A stretch of DNA of 64,000 nucleotides, from the NCBI RefSeq assembly GCF_937924975.1, contig NZ_CALEYG010000034.1:1-64000 (forward strand), in the 5' to 3' direction. Source of the stretch: an uncultured Stomatobaculum sp. (GTDB lineage: Bacteria; Bacillota; Clostridia; Lachnospirales; Lachnospiraceae). Below the pieces are notes generated by a model. That model was not told the origin of the DNA. It saw only the letters and a list, made by a program, of their open reading frames with translations, and ran no database searches. This document shows positions 1-8,791 of this stretch, piece after piece. Numbering within the stretch: position 1 is the stretch's first letter; every line of letters begins with the position of its first letter. The position numbers and the translations under genes are program-made.

Positions 1-52
1 ACGCGCGACCTTGCCAAGGTCGAGACCGCGGGTTCGAGTCCCGTCTATCGCT
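1..52 (+). tRNA. tRNA-Gly (GCC), 3' portion
   Basis: The 5' end is cut by the window. The anticodon stem CGACC/GGTCG holds the loop TTGCCAA, so the anticodon is GCC (glycine). The T stem-loop follows at 28-44 (GCGGG-TTCGAGT-CCCGT). The 3' acceptor strand CTATCGC at 45-51 is followed by discriminator T, as is usual for tRNA-Gly. CCA is not encoded. A terminator follows directly, so this is the last gene of its transcript. Confidence 0.93.
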
Positions 53-60
53 CTCAAGAG

Positions 61-95
61 AAGAGTGTTCTGCGAAAGCAGAGCACTCTTTTTTT
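61..95 (+). terminator. Rho-independent terminator after tRNA-Gly
   Basis: Stem AAGAGTG(T)TCTGC / GCAGA(G)CACTCTT around a GAAA tetraloop, followed by a T run. It ends the tRNA transcript before the opp operon. Confidence 0.9.
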
Positions 96-136
96 GTTCT
101 GATTTTTTCCGGTGAAGTGAATTGCATAAAAATGCA

Positions 137-165
137 TTGACGAGAATAAAGAAAAGTGATAAGTT
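137..165 (+). promoter_or_regulatory. Likely promoter of the opp operon
   Basis: TTGACG at 137-142 and TAAGTT at 160-165 are separated by 17 nt, with a TG one base before the -10 (extended -10). It would give an untranslated leader of about 110 nt before the binding-protein gene. Confidence 0.5.
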
Positions 166-282
166 ATCTGGCAAGAGATGTTTACCAAGGTAAAGCGGTG
201 AAGCGACAGGGCGAAGAATAGATATATCAGAATATATATTCCACACAGACATCTCAAACAAAACAGAAGGAGGGAATGAGTG

Positions 283-1980
283 ATGAGGAAACAATGGAAA
301 CAAGCTGTTTCATTGCTGCTGGTCTCTGCCATGACGATTGGTCTGGCTGCCTGTGGTGCTTCCTCCAAAGACAAGGCTGCATCCGAAGGGGGGACAACGG
401 CTGTAGCAAACGGGAGCGCGGCTTCCGGGACATCCGACCTGAATGTCATGTTGGAGACGCCTGTGGAGGCGCTGGACCCACAGCAAGCAGTCGATGGAAC
501 ATCGTTTGAGGTAATCGCGGATTATACCGATGGTCTCTATCAGATGGATAAAAACGGAGAGGCAGTTCCGGCGCTCGCAGCCGATACGCAAATTTCTGAA
601 GATGGACTGAGCTATACGTTCAAAATCAGAGATGATGCAAAGTGGAGCAACGGAGATCCGGTTACGGCGCAGGATTTTGTCTTTGCTTGGCAGAGAGCTG
701 TCGATCCGAAGGTCGCATCAGAGTATGCGTATATGCTCAGCGATGTCGGGCAGATTAAAAATGCAGCGGATATCATTGCCGGAAAAAAGGACAAGAGCGA
801 ACTCGGTGTGACAGCGGTGGATGACAAAACTCTGAAAGTGGAACTGAATGTTCAAGTTCCCTATTTCCTGGGACTTATGTATTTCCCGACATTTTATCCG
901 GTCAACCAGAAGTTTTTCGAGTCCTGCGGCGATACTTTTGCCACGAGTCCGGAGACAACGCTGTCGAACGGAGCGTTTATTCTGGACAGCTATGAGCCTG
1001 CGGCGACAACCTTGCATCTCAAAAAGAATCCGAATTACTATGATGTCGAACGGGTTAAACTCACCGGCATCAACTACCAAGTAATTCAGGATTCGCAGCA
1101 GGCGCTGATGAGTTATCAGACAGGCGCTGTTGACACTACGCTTGTGAACGGCGAGCAGGTTGATCAGGTGAAGGACGACCCAACGTTCCATGCGATTGCG
1201 GCGGGCTATCTCTGGTATGTGGTGCCGAATATCAGCAAGGCCAAGGAGCTCAGCAATCTGAATGTTCGTCTCGCAATGACCATGGCAATCAATCGCGAGA
1301 GTATTACGACCGATGTTTTGAAAGACGGTTCTATTCCGACTTACACAGCGGTTCCAATCGACTTCGCGACAGGACCAGATGGCTCTGACTTTGCCGGAGA
1401 CCAGAAGAAGTTTGAGAATGTCTGCAGGTTTGACGCAGCTGCAGCTGCGGACTATTGGAAGAAGGGGCTTGCAGAGCTCGGCGTCAGCAGCATCAGCCTC
1501 AATATGATAGTGGACGCTGACGATGCGCCGCAGAAAGTTGCACAGGTTTTGAAGGAACAGTGGGAGACCACCCTTCCGGGGCTCACAGTCAACCTTGTTG
1601 TGGAACCAAAGAAGCAGAGAGTTCAGGATATGCAGGACGGCAACTTTGAAGTGGGACTCACAAGATGGGGGCCTGACTACGCGGATCCGATGACCTACCT
1701 TGGCATGTGGGGCACGGGTAATTCCAATAACTACGGCGAGTGGAGCAATGCAGACTATGATGCGATACTGGCGGCATGCACAACAGGCGATCTGGCAATG
1801 GACGCAGCAGGTCGCTGGGCAAAACTGCTGGATGGGGAGAAGATTGTCATGGACAATGCGGTTATTTTTCCGCTGTACACACAGTCCAATGCACAGATGA
1901 TTTCTTCCAAAGTAACAGGTATCGACTATCATCCGGTCGCTCTGAACCGTGTTTACAAAGACACTGTAAAATCTAATTAA
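283..1980 (+). CDS. oppA: Oligopeptide ABC transporter, substrate-binding lipoprotein (OppA family)
   Basis: 565-residue extracellular solute-binding protein of family 5 that captures peptides for the importer encoded just downstream. The N-terminus has basic residues, a hydrophobic stretch and the lipobox LAAC with Cys24 as the lipid-modified residue. Family-typical segments follow, such as the YTFKIRDDAKWSNGDPVTAQDF block near residue 110. ATG at 283 was chosen because GGAGGG at 269-274 lies 8 nt upstream; GTG at 280 is the alternative and adds one residue. A terminator lies between this gene and oppB, which would give the binding protein more transcript than the membrane parts. The exact ligand cannot be read from the sequence. 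Confidence 0.9.
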   Translation: MRKQWKQAVSLLLVSAMTIGLAACGASSKDKAASEGGTTAVANGSAASGTSDLNVMLETPVEALDPQQAVDGTSFEVIADYTDGLYQMDKNGEAVPALAADTQISEDGLSYTFKIRDDAKWSNGDPVTAQDFVFAWQRAVDPKVASEYAYMLSDVGQIKNAADIIAGKKDKSELGVTAVDDKTLKVELNVQVPYFLGLMYFPTFYPVNQKFFESCGDTFATSPETTLSNGAFILDSYEPAATTLHLKKNPNYYDVERVKLTGINYQVIQDSQQALMSYQTGAVDTTLVNGEQVDQVKDDPTFHAIAAGYLWYVVPNISKAKELSNLNVRLAMTMAINRESITTDVLKDGSIPTYTAVPIDFATGPDGSDFAGDQKKFENVCRFDAAAAADYWKKGLAELGVSSISLNMIVDADDAPQKVAQVLKEQWETTLPGLTVNLVVEPKKQRVQDMQDGNFEVGLTRWGPDYADPMTYLGMWGTGNSNNYGEWSNADYDAILAACTTGDLAMDAAGRWAKLLDGEKIVMDNAVIFPLYTQSNAQMISSKVTGIDYHPVALNRVYKDTVKSN

Positions 1981-1993
1981 TCCTCACAGTGCG

Positions 1994-2031
1994 AAGAGGC
2001 CGCGTCATGTATGTGGCGCGGCCTCTTTTTC
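1994..2031 (+). terminator. Terminator-like hairpin between oppA and oppB
   Basis: AAGAGGCCGCG / CGCGGCCTCTT stem with a run of T after it. Because the permease genes lie immediately downstream with no clear promoter of their own, it probably acts as a partial (attenuating) terminator. Confidence 0.85.
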
Positions 2032-2055
2032 AATTTCTGAAAGCAGGCAATTACA

Positions 2056-2991
2056 TTGAAAAAATATGTTCTCAAACGGGTTCTGACTGCTGTTTTCACG
2101 CTGTTGGTCATTCTGCTGGTTCTGTTCATTTTGATGCAGCTCATGCCAGGTTCACCCTTCAATGATGAAAAGCTGAATGCTGAACAGAGAGCTCTGTTAT
2201 ATGCGAAGTATGGCTTGGATCAGCCCGTTGTCCTTCAATTTTTCAGGTACGTATTCAATATGCTCCGCGGGGACTTTGGCGTCAGCTATAACATCTCCAA
2301 AAATACGCCGATTGCGCAGCTGATTGCACAGCGTCTTCCCATTTCGATTGGAATCGGCGGCATGGCAGTCGCAATCGGGGCGCTGGTTGGTCTGCTGCTC
2401 GGATTGGTTGCAGCGCTGAACAGAGATACCATCTGGGATTCTCTTGCGACTGTCATTTCGGTCATTGGCGTCTCAGTTCCTTCTTATGTGTTTGCACTGG
2501 CGCTCAGTTTTCAGTTTGGGTTTAAGCTTCACTGGTTTCCAATGCTGTACAGCACGCAGGCAGCGCTGAACGCAAGTGTGTTGCCAAGCATCGCGCTTTC
2601 AATGTTTACATTGGCTTCGATTGCGCGATTCACACGATCAGAGATGATAGAAGTTCTCGGCAGCGAATATATGCTTCTCGCAGAATCGAAAGGGTTGTCC
2701 GGAAGAGCTCTGCTGTTCCGCCATGCACTTCGCAACGCCCTGATTCCCATCATCACAGTTCTGGCGCCTCTGATTGTCGATTTGATGACCGGTTCCCTCG
2801 TCGTAGAGAAAATTTTTGCAATTCCCGGCGTCGGTTCACTGCTTGTCAATGCGATCCAGAGCAATGACTACAATGTCGTAATTTCTCTGAGCTTTATCTA
2901 CTCTGCGATGTACATCGCAATTATGCTCGCTGTCGATATTCTCTACGGTATTATTGATCCGAGAATCAGGCTGGCAAAGGAGGGAGGCTGA
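2056..2991 (+). CDS. oppB: Oligopeptide ABC transporter, permease (OppB/DppB)
   Basis: 311-residue inner-membrane permease of the BPD_transp_1 family. It starts with the classic MKKYVLKRVLTAVFTLLVILL amphipathic/TM1 segment and has about six membrane spans. The cytoplasmic EAA-type loop that docks on the ATPases lies around residues 215-240 (SKGLSGRALLFRHALRNALI). The start is TTG at 2056 with only a weak ribosome site (AGCAGG), chosen because the translated N-terminus matches the family exactly. It stops one base before oppC. Confidence 0.92.
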   Translation: MKKYVLKRVLTAVFTLLVILLVLFILMQLMPGSPFNDEKLNAEQRALLYAKYGLDQPVVLQFFRYVFNMLRGDFGVSYNISKNTPIAQLIAQRLPISIGIGGMAVAIGALVGLLLGLVAALNRDTIWDSLATVISVIGVSVPSYVFALALSFQFGFKLHWFPMLYSTQAALNASVLPSIALSMFTLASIARFTRSEMIEVLGSEYMLLAESKGLSGRALLFRHALRNALIPIITVLAPLIVDLMTGSLVVEKIFAIPGVGSLLVNAIQSNDYNVVISLSFIYSAMYIAIMLAVDILYGIIDPRIRLAKEGG

Positions 2992-2992
2992 G

Positions 2993-4051
2993 ATGAGAGA
3001 AACAGCAGTGAACGCGGATGCTGCGGCATATGTCCCCACAGCAAAGGACTTTTGCTTAAAAAACAATGCGAAAGAGATCGCAATTGACTCAAATTTTGCT
3101 GCGCAGAGTTTCTGGAAAGAGGCGTTCATCCGCTTTGTCCGGAAGAGGAGCGCAATGGTCGGGCTGATTCTGATTGCTCTGATTGTGGCACTGGCGGCTG
3201 TCGGCCCGAAAATGAATGCGTACTCTTACAGTGCGCAGAACATTGCGCAGAAAAACTTTGCACCCCGTGTTCCCGGACTCGAGCGGTTTGGAATTCTGGA
3301 TGGCAGTGAGACTATTTTGACGACAAGCGGATCTAAGAAAGTAAACAGTTATCGGGAGAAAAAACTTGATAACGTCTATTACTGGTTCGGGTCGGATAAT
3401 TTCGGGCGGGACCTCTGGACCAGAACCTGGTCCGGCGCACGCGTGTCTCTGATGATTGCGATTGCGGCAGCAGTGATTGATATGCTCATCGGCATGAGTT
3501 ACGGTTTGATCTCCGGATATTTTGGGGGCAAAGTCGATATCATCATGCAGCGCATTCTGGAAATCTCAAACGGAATTCCGCGGCTTGTGATCGTAACGCT
3601 TCTTCTGTTGATATTGAAGCCGGGGATGTTGACCATTATCTTTGCGCTGATGCTGACAGAGTGGATCGGTATGAGTCGCATTGCGCGGGCAGAGATGCTG
3701 AAATTAAAGGAACAGGAATTTGTACTTGCCTCCCGGACACTCGGGGCAGGTCCTTTCTTCATCATTTTCAAGGAAATTCTGCCCAATATCATTGGTCCGA
3801 TTATCACACAGGTCATGTTTTCCATTCCCACGGCCATCTTCACAGAGGCTTTTCTCTCTTTTGTGGGACTGGGAATTCCGGTTCCGGAGTGTTCTTTGGG
3901 CTCTCTGATCAGTGATGGCTTCAACTCTTTTACGACGCACTCGTTCCAGATTCTTCCGCCGATCACCGTCATGGCACTTTTGATGCTGAGTTTCAATCTG
4001 GTCGGCGATGGGTTGCGCGAGGCGCTGGATCCGAAGTTGAAGGAGATGTAA
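2993..4051 (+). CDS. oppC: Oligopeptide ABC transporter, permease (OppC/DppC)
   Basis: 352-residue second permease subunit pairing with OppB. A hydrophilic N-terminal extension (about 55 residues) precedes TM1. A long extracytoplasmic loop then contains the family block YYWFGSDNFGRDLWTRTW before the five remaining spans. The EAA loop is seen as SRTLGAGPFFIIFKEILPNI. ATG 2993 is preceded by AAGGAGGGAGG, so the in-frame upstream start at 2954 is not needed. Confidence 0.92.
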   Translation: MRETAVNADAAAYVPTAKDFCLKNNAKEIAIDSNFAAQSFWKEAFIRFVRKRSAMVGLILIALIVALAAVGPKMNAYSYSAQNIAQKNFAPRVPGLERFGILDGSETILTTSGSKKVNSYREKKLDNVYYWFGSDNFGRDLWTRTWSGARVSLMIAIAAAVIDMLIGMSYGLISGYFGGKVDIIMQRILEISNGIPRLVIVTLLLLILKPGMLTIIFALMLTEWIGMSRIARAEMLKLKEQEFVLASRTLGAGPFFIIFKEILPNIIGPIITQVMFSIPTAIFTEAFLSFVGLGIPVPECSLGSLISDGFNSFTTHSFQILPPITVMALLMLSFNLVGDGLREALDPKLKEM

Positions 4052-4066
4052 GAGGGAGGTAAGTCC

Positions 4067-5155
4067 ATGAGCGAAGAAAAAATACTTGATATCCGCGATC
4101 TCGATATAACATTTCAGACGACGGCGGGTGCCGTGCATGCAATCCGCGATGTCAACATTGATCTCTACAGAGGGGAGACGGTCGCCATTGTCGGCGAGTC
4201 GGGATCCGGAAAGTCTGTCACAATGCGCGCGGCAATGGGCATACTCGCGAAAAATGCAGTGATCAATCACGGAAACATAGAGTTCCGCTATTGTCACGAC
4301 GATGGCACGGCAGAGAAAGTGGATATTCTCACGAAAGACAAGAAATGGATTCGACGGCATATCAATGGCAAGCGGATTGCAATGGTTTTCCAGGATCCGA
4401 TGACATCGCTGGATCCCACAATGCAAATCGGCAGACAGATTATGGAGGGAATGATCTGGCACTATCGTACGCCGAAGAAGGAGGCCTACCGGAAGGCTGT
4501 TCAACTGTTGGATGAGGTTGGAATTGAGAATGCCGAGAAGTGCATGAAGGCATATCCGCATCAGCTCTCCGGCGGCATGCGGCAGCGGGTTGTCATTGCG
4601 ATTGCGCTAGCCTGTAACCCCGATCTTCTGATTTGCGATGAGCCCACGACGGCACTTGACGTCACGATTCAGGCGAAGATTATAGAGCTGATCCGCAGAG
4701 TTCAAAAAGAGAGAGGACTCTCTGTCGTTTACATCACCCACGACTTGGGCGTTGTCGCAAAAGTTGCTGACTATGTGAATGTCATGTACGCCGGGAAAAT
4801 TGTCGAGAAGGGCAAGAGCAACGAAATTTTCTACGATCCGAGACATCCTTACACATGGGGGCTGCTCTCCGCAATGCCGGATCTCGACACAGATGATGAC
4901 AGGTTGTGTACGATTCCCGGCTCTCCGCCGAATCTGTTGCATGAGAAGGCGGGAGATGCGTTTGCGCCGAGAAATGTGTATGCGCTCGCGATTGATGATA
5001 AACTCGATCCGCCCATGTTTCAAATTACCGACAGCCACTGTGCGGCGACCTGGCTTCTCGATCCGAGGGCACCGCGGGTGGAGATGCCGACAGAGCTAAA
5101 ACGAAAAATTGAGCGGATGAAGAAGGAGGCGGAACAGTATGGTGGCGAATTATAA
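4067..5155 (+). CDS. oppD: Oligopeptide ABC transporter, ATP-binding protein (OppD)
   Basis: 362-residue ATPase that powers the importer. Walker A GESGSGKS lies near residue 45, the signature LSGGMRQR near 167, and Walker B LLICDEPT just after. The C-terminal oligo_HPY extension (HPYTWGLLSAMPDLD) ends in the usual region, with one Cys in SHCAATW. The ribosome site GGGAGGT lies 7 nt before ATG 4067. The 3' end overlaps oppF by 17 nt, consistent with translational coupling. Confidence 0.93.
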   Translation: MSEEKILDIRDLDITFQTTAGAVHAIRDVNIDLYRGETVAIVGESGSGKSVTMRAAMGILAKNAVINHGNIEFRYCHDDGTAEKVDILTKDKKWIRRHINGKRIAMVFQDPMTSLDPTMQIGRQIMEGMIWHYRTPKKEAYRKAVQLLDEVGIENAEKCMKAYPHQLSGGMRQRVVIAIALACNPDLLICDEPTTALDVTIQAKIIELIRRVQKERGLSVVYITHDLGVVAKVADYVNVMYAGKIVEKGKSNEIFYDPRHPYTWGLLSAMPDLDTDDDRLCTIPGSPPNLLHEKAGDAFAPRNVYALAIDDKLDPPMFQITDSHCAATWLLDPRAPRVEMPTELKRKIERMKKEAEQYGGEL

Positions 5156-6116
5156 TGCGGAGCCTCTTCTCGAAGTGAACGGACTCAAGCAGTATTTTCC
5201 GGTCAGCAGAACGTATGCGGTCAGAGCGGTGGACGATGTCAGCTTTCAGATTTGGCCCGGCGAGACTTACAGTCTGGTCGGCGAATCCGGTTCGGGAAAG
5301 TCGACAATCGGCAGAGCAGTCATTCGCCTCTATCATCCGACGGCCGGAACGGTTCAATTCAACGGCATGGATATCTCCGGGAAAATGAGTCGTCAGACCG
5401 AGAAAAACCTCCGCAGGCAGATGCAGATGATCTTTCAGGATCCGATGGCGTCGTTGAATCCGAGAAAGACGATAGGGGATATTATAGGCGAAGGGCTCGA
5501 CATCCACCACAGCTGTCAAAATGCCGGAGAGAGGGAGGCGCGCATTAAGGAAATGCTCCGGAAAGTCGGTCTGGATCCAGAGCACCACTCGCGCTATCCG
5601 CATCAGTTTTCCGGCGGACAGAGGCAGCGCGTCGGCATTGCGCGGGCGCTCATGATGAATCCGAAACTCATTATTGCGGACGAGTGCATTTCTGCACTGG
5701 ATGTCTCAATTCAGGCTCAGGTTGTAAATCTCATGAAGGATATTCAAGAGGAGACGGGGACGGCGTATCTCTTCATCGCGCACGATCTCGCGATGGTTAA
5801 ATATATCTCCGATCGAATCGGTGTTCTGCATCTCGGGCATTTGTTGGAGACCGGATCCAAGGATGAAATCTTCTCACGCCCGATTCATCCATACACGAGA
5901 AGTCTTCTGTCTGCCATTCCTGTGCCGAATCCGATTGTGGAAAAACAGAGGGTTGCTGAAATTTACGACTATAAGACTTCCGGCATCGACTACAATAAGG
6001 GGACGAACCATCTTGTCGAGGGCACACACTATGTGCGGTGCACGGATCAGGAGTTTGAAAAATGGGTCAGTGCTGCTTCCCACACTCGCCTTTTTGACAC
6101 AAATCAGCTATACTGA
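5139..6116 (+). CDS. oppF: Oligopeptide ABC transporter, ATP-binding protein (OppF)
   Basis: 325-residue partner ATPase of OppD. Walker A GESGSGKST, signature FSGGQRQRVGIARAL and Walker B LIIADECISALDVS are present. The Walker B context reads ADECIS rather than the usual CDEPVS, so Pro is replaced by Cys after the catalytic Glu. The tail includes an oligo_HPY segment (HPYTRSLLSAIPVPNP) but lacks the usual cysteine-rich end. ATG 5139 has GGAGG upstream inside oppD. Confidence 0.92.
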   Translation: MVANYNAEPLLEVNGLKQYFPVSRTYAVRAVDDVSFQIWPGETYSLVGESGSGKSTIGRAVIRLYHPTAGTVQFNGMDISGKMSRQTEKNLRRQMQMIFQDPMASLNPRKTIGDIIGEGLDIHHSCQNAGEREARIKEMLRKVGLDPEHHSRYPHQFSGGQRQRVGIARALMMNPKLIIADECISALDVSIQAQVVNLMKDIQEETGTAYLFIAHDLAMVKYISDRIGVLHLGHLLETGSKDEIFSRPIHPYTRSLLSAIPVPNPIVEKQRVAEIYDYKTSGIDYNKGTNHLVEGTHYVRCTDQEFEKWVSAASHTRLFDTNQLY

Positions 6117-6154
6117 GACAAATGTGTCCGGAGATGAAGGAGTAAGGGAAGCAG

Positions 6155-7027
6155 ATGCAATATGAAGGTGATGTCTACCGCCCGCCGAGCGAGGCGCGCA
6201 GTTTAATTATTCAGGTAACCATAGGATGCTCGCACAACAAGTGCACCTTTTGCCACATGTACACGGGCAAGCAGTTCCGCGTGCGAAAGCGAGAGGAGAT
6301 TCTTGCGGATCTCGACGAATGCCGGGATACCTACGGCCCCTATGTGCAGCGCGTCTTCTTTGCGGACGGCGATGCGCTGGTCGTGAAAACCGAGCTCCTT
6401 TTGGAACTTTTGAATTATGTGAAGAAAAATTTCCCCTATGCCGAGCGCATTACCTCCTACGGCACGGCGAAGGATGTGCTCAGAAAGTCGGAGGAAGAGC
6501 TGGTAGCGCTTCGGAAAGCCGGTCTCGTGATGATTTACCTCGGCGCTGAGTCGGGGGACGATGAGGTCCTCGTGCATATTCAAAAAGGCGAGACGGCGGC
6601 AGAAATCATTGCGGCAGGTCAAAAGTTAAAGCGCTGCGGCATTCAGACCTCGGTCACGCTGATTTCCGGCCTCGGCGGCAGTGCGGGCATGGAGGCACAC
6701 GCCGTGAAGTCCGCAGAGCTCATCAACGCAATGAATCCGGAGTATGCCTCGATTCTGACCCTGCACCTCTCGCCGGAGTCGCCGATGGCCAAGGAGATAC
6801 AGCGGGGCGAGATGGAGCTCTTAAAGCCGGATCAGATTATGGATGAGACAGAACTCTTCTTAACGCACATTGATTCGCCGGGGACCGTGTTCCGCACGAA
6901 CCACGCCTCGAACTATCTGGCGCTTGCGGGTACCTTTAACGAGGACCTGCCGCGTCTCCTCCGCGAAGTGCGAGAGGCGCGCGAGCACAGCCGCTACCGC
7001 ATGGAGAGCTGGCGCAGAAGGCTCTGA
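6155..7027 (+). CDS. Radical SAM protein of unassigned function
   Basis: 290-residue radical SAM enzyme expected to bind a [4Fe-4S] cluster and S-adenosylmethionine in the cytoplasm. The cluster cysteines are C25, C30 and C33 in GCSHNKCTFC, i.e. C-x4-C-x2-C rather than the common C-x3-C-x2-C. A partial TIM barrel follows (YLGAESGDDEVL, SVTLISGLGG). No B12-binding or TRAM domain is seen. It resembles the COG1032-type uncharacterised family common in Clostridia. Ribosome site AAGGAG is about 12 nt upstream. A decayed copy of its 3' part lies just behind it. Confidence 0.82.
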   Translation: MQYEGDVYRPPSEARSLIIQVTIGCSHNKCTFCHMYTGKQFRVRKREEILADLDECRDTYGPYVQRVFFADGDALVVKTELLLELLNYVKKNFPYAERITSYGTAKDVLRKSEEELVALRKAGLVMIYLGAESGDDEVLVHIQKGETAAEIIAAGQKLKRCGIQTSVTLISGLGGSAGMEAHAVKSAELINAMNPEYASILTLHLSPESPMAKEIQRGEMELLKPDQIMDETELFLTHIDSPGTVFRTNHASNYLALAGTFNEDLPRLLREVREAREHSRYRMESWRRRL

Positions 7028-7063
7028 GCAAGTGTCAGGCGTACGGTAAACCTGCCGTGCGAA

Positions 7064-7167
7064 AGTATGCCTCGATTCTGACCTTGCAGCGCTTGCCGGA
7101 GTCGCCGATGGCCGGGGAGATACAGCGGAGCGAGACGGAACGCTAAAAGCCGGAGCAGAGTACGGAA
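7064..7167 (+). repeat. Decayed partial duplicate of the radical SAM gene
   Basis: This 104-nt stretch aligns with 6741-6843 inside the preceding gene. The first 20 bases (7064-7083) and a 19-base block (7095-7113 against 6772-6790) are identical; the rest has scattered substitutions and one deletion. It has no reading frame of its own and looks like a tandem partial duplication under decay. Confidence 0.85.
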
Positions 7168-7171
7168 ACAT

Positions 7172-7213
7172 AAAAAGAGAGAAACCGCAGCAGAAAGCGG
7201 TTTCTCTCTTTTT
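7172..7213. terminator. Bidirectional terminator between radical SAM and LysR genes
   Basis: Stem AAAAAGAGAGAAACCGC / GCGGTTTCTCTCTTTTT is perfect over 17 bp with an 8-nt loop, with A and T runs on either side. It serves the convergent genes on both strands. Confidence 0.9.
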
Positions 7214-7284
7214 ATGTCCCGAAGCGGCGAAAGAATGTGCCGGGCGGCAGAAAGCGAACGGTACGGAGATCCGAACGGGACGAC

Positions 7285-8241
7285 TCACTGAGCAGCTGCC
7301 TCGGCCTCGTCCGAGAGCGCACCGTAGCGCGACTTGAGTTCTGCGATAAACTCGTCCTCGATGTCGGTCAGACGCTTACTCTCTTTCGTGAGAATGCCGA
7401 AGCGCAGATGCTCGTTGGTCGCGCGGAGCGGAATGTTCACGACATTGTAGTGCATGCCCTCGTCGGGATATTTCGGAATACCTATCGTGTAAAAATTGGA
7501 GCGCGCAAGGAGCCTAATCTGCTCCATGCGATCGTTGACATAGGCGATTTTTGCGGAGTCGTTGAGATCCACAATGCCGTTCTCGGTCGCAATGTGGTAA
7601 AAAAAGTCTTCATACTGCCCGATGTAGCGCACAAAGCCGTAGTTTAATAGGTCGCGGATATCCAGTTCACGGACTTCCTTGCCGCGGAGCAACTCATGAT
7701 CCATTGAGAGAAATACATAGGGCTTAAAGCGGGCAATGCTCTGAAAGCGAAGTCGCTTGTTTTCAAAGTTCCGGAGCATGCTCTCGCTCTCGGAGACGGA
7801 GAAGTGTAAGACCCCGATTTCCGAATAGCCGCTGGCCACATCGTCCACGACATCCATCGCATCGGTCTCCCGGAGGCGGAGAAACAGGCTTTCTTGGTTC
7901 TGGTGGCGGCAGGCAACCTCGTTAAAGCATACCGCCGTGTGGGAGAAGCGGGTCATCGAGACCACAAGACGACTTCCCTGCTGGTGCGTCTGGTTGATGA
8001 AGCGGTCCAGGCTGTCCATCTCGTCGAGAATCACCTGACAATGCGAGAGAAAACTCTCGCCGTTTCTGGTGAGCCGCACGCCCTGGTTGGTGCGCTGAAA
8101 GAGGTCAAAGCCGACTTCCTCTTCGATGCTCTTGATGATATGCGAGAGCTGAGGCTGGGAGATATACATGGCTTTCGCAGCCTGATTGATGGAACCGTAA
8201 CGCGCGACACCGACAAAATATTTCAAATTTTTAGTATCCAA
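7285..8241 (-). CDS. LysR-family transcriptional regulator
   Basis: 318-residue LTTR. The N-terminal winged helix-turn-helix (residues 1-60) reads LKYFVGVARYGSINQAAKAM and ISQPQLSHIIKSIEEEVG; a substrate-binding-type co-inducer domain follows. The start is TTG at 8241, with GGAGG 6 nt upstream. Its target is not evident: the neighbours are tRNA-Leu (divergent) and the radical SAM gene (convergent). The coiled linker after the HTH is normal for the family. Confidence 0.88.
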   Translation of the reverse strand: MDTKNLKYFVGVARYGSINQAAKAMYISQPQLSHIIKSIEEEVGFDLFQRTNQGVRLTRNGESFLSHCQVILDEMDSLDRFINQTHQQGSRLVVSMTRFSHTAVCFNEVACRHQNQESLFLRLRETDAMDVVDDVASGYSEIGVLHFSVSESESMLRNFENKRLRFQSIARFKPYVFLSMDHELLRGKEVRELDIRDLLNYGFVRYIGQYEDFFYHIATENGIVDLNDSAKIAYVNDRMEQIRLLARSNFYTIGIPKYPDEGMHYNVVNIPLRATNEHLRFGILTKESKRLTDIEDEFIAELKSRYGALSDEAEAAAQ

Positions 8242-8329
8242 GCAAGCCTCCGAACTGTCTTTGCGGCGGCAACGCCACCCTTATGCTGTTCCTATCATAA
8301 CATAAAACCTGCCTTGTCCCAAAGGTCAA

Positions 8330-8358
8330 TTGACAGTTTCGGAGAGCTTGCGTAAAAT
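8330..8358 (+). promoter_or_regulatory. Promoter of tRNA-Leu
   Basis: TTGACA at 8330-8335, a 17-nt spacer, then TAAAAT at 8353-8358. The tRNA begins 12 nt after the -10. Confidence 0.88.
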
Positions 8359-8369
8359 AGCAAGAGTCG

Positions 8370-8449
<80 letters not shown>

Positions 8450-8466
8450 GCAGGAGTCCTGTCACA

Positions 8467-8503
8467 AAAGCGGTTCACACGAGAGCGGTGTGAGCCGCTT
8501 TTT
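8467..8503 (+). terminator. Terminator after tRNA-Leu
   Basis: Stem AAAGCGGTTCACAC / GTGTGAGCCGCTTT with loop around GAGAGCG, followed by a T run. Confidence 0.88.
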
Positions 8504-8566
8504 GTCATTGCGGGACAGGAACTTGGGGGCATGGTACAATGGAGAAAAAGCGGGGGAGGTGTGCGG

Positions 8567-8791
8567 ATGAGACGGCGAATCAGGGGCTTCGTGTTTGCCC
8601 TGACAATCGGATTTTTCAGCTGTTGGATGGCTGCCTGCGGAAGTCTCGACGGGAAAACGAAAGCACTGCCCTCCACCGAGGAAGAAATAGGCAGCGAGGC
8701 GCCGGCCAGTGCCTGCCGTTTTCGAGATCTCACGGCGGAGCCGGTTCAGGTCGGTTGCGAACCCGGGGCAACAGAGGAGGAGACAAGGTGA
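8567..8791 (+). CDS. Small lipoprotein, 74 residues
   Basis: Not a recognised family. The N-terminus has arginines (RRRIR), a hydrophobic core and a lipobox-like WMAAC with Cys24, so export and lipidation are likely. The remaining 50 residues are acidic and low in hydrophobics. ATG 8567 lies 8 nt behind GGGGGAGG, a strong ribosome site. The stop overlaps the GTG start of the next lipoprotein gene by three bases (GTGA), so the two are probably co-translated. The frame overlaps a longer open frame at 8539 in another phase, which is not used. Confidence 0.7.
   Translation: MRRRIRGFVFALTIGFFSCWMAACGSLDGKTKALPSTEEEIGSEAPASACRFRDLTAEPVQVGCEPGATEEETR

Noticed and set aside
718..1932. 404-codon open frame antisense to oppA
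   Set aside because: No ribosome site or family likeness; codon pattern of the opp gene on the other strand creates it.
8539..8787. Upstream extension of the BamE-like lipoprotein frame
   Set aside because: It overlaps the small lipoprotein gene in another phase; the GTG at 8788 directly precedes a signal peptide.
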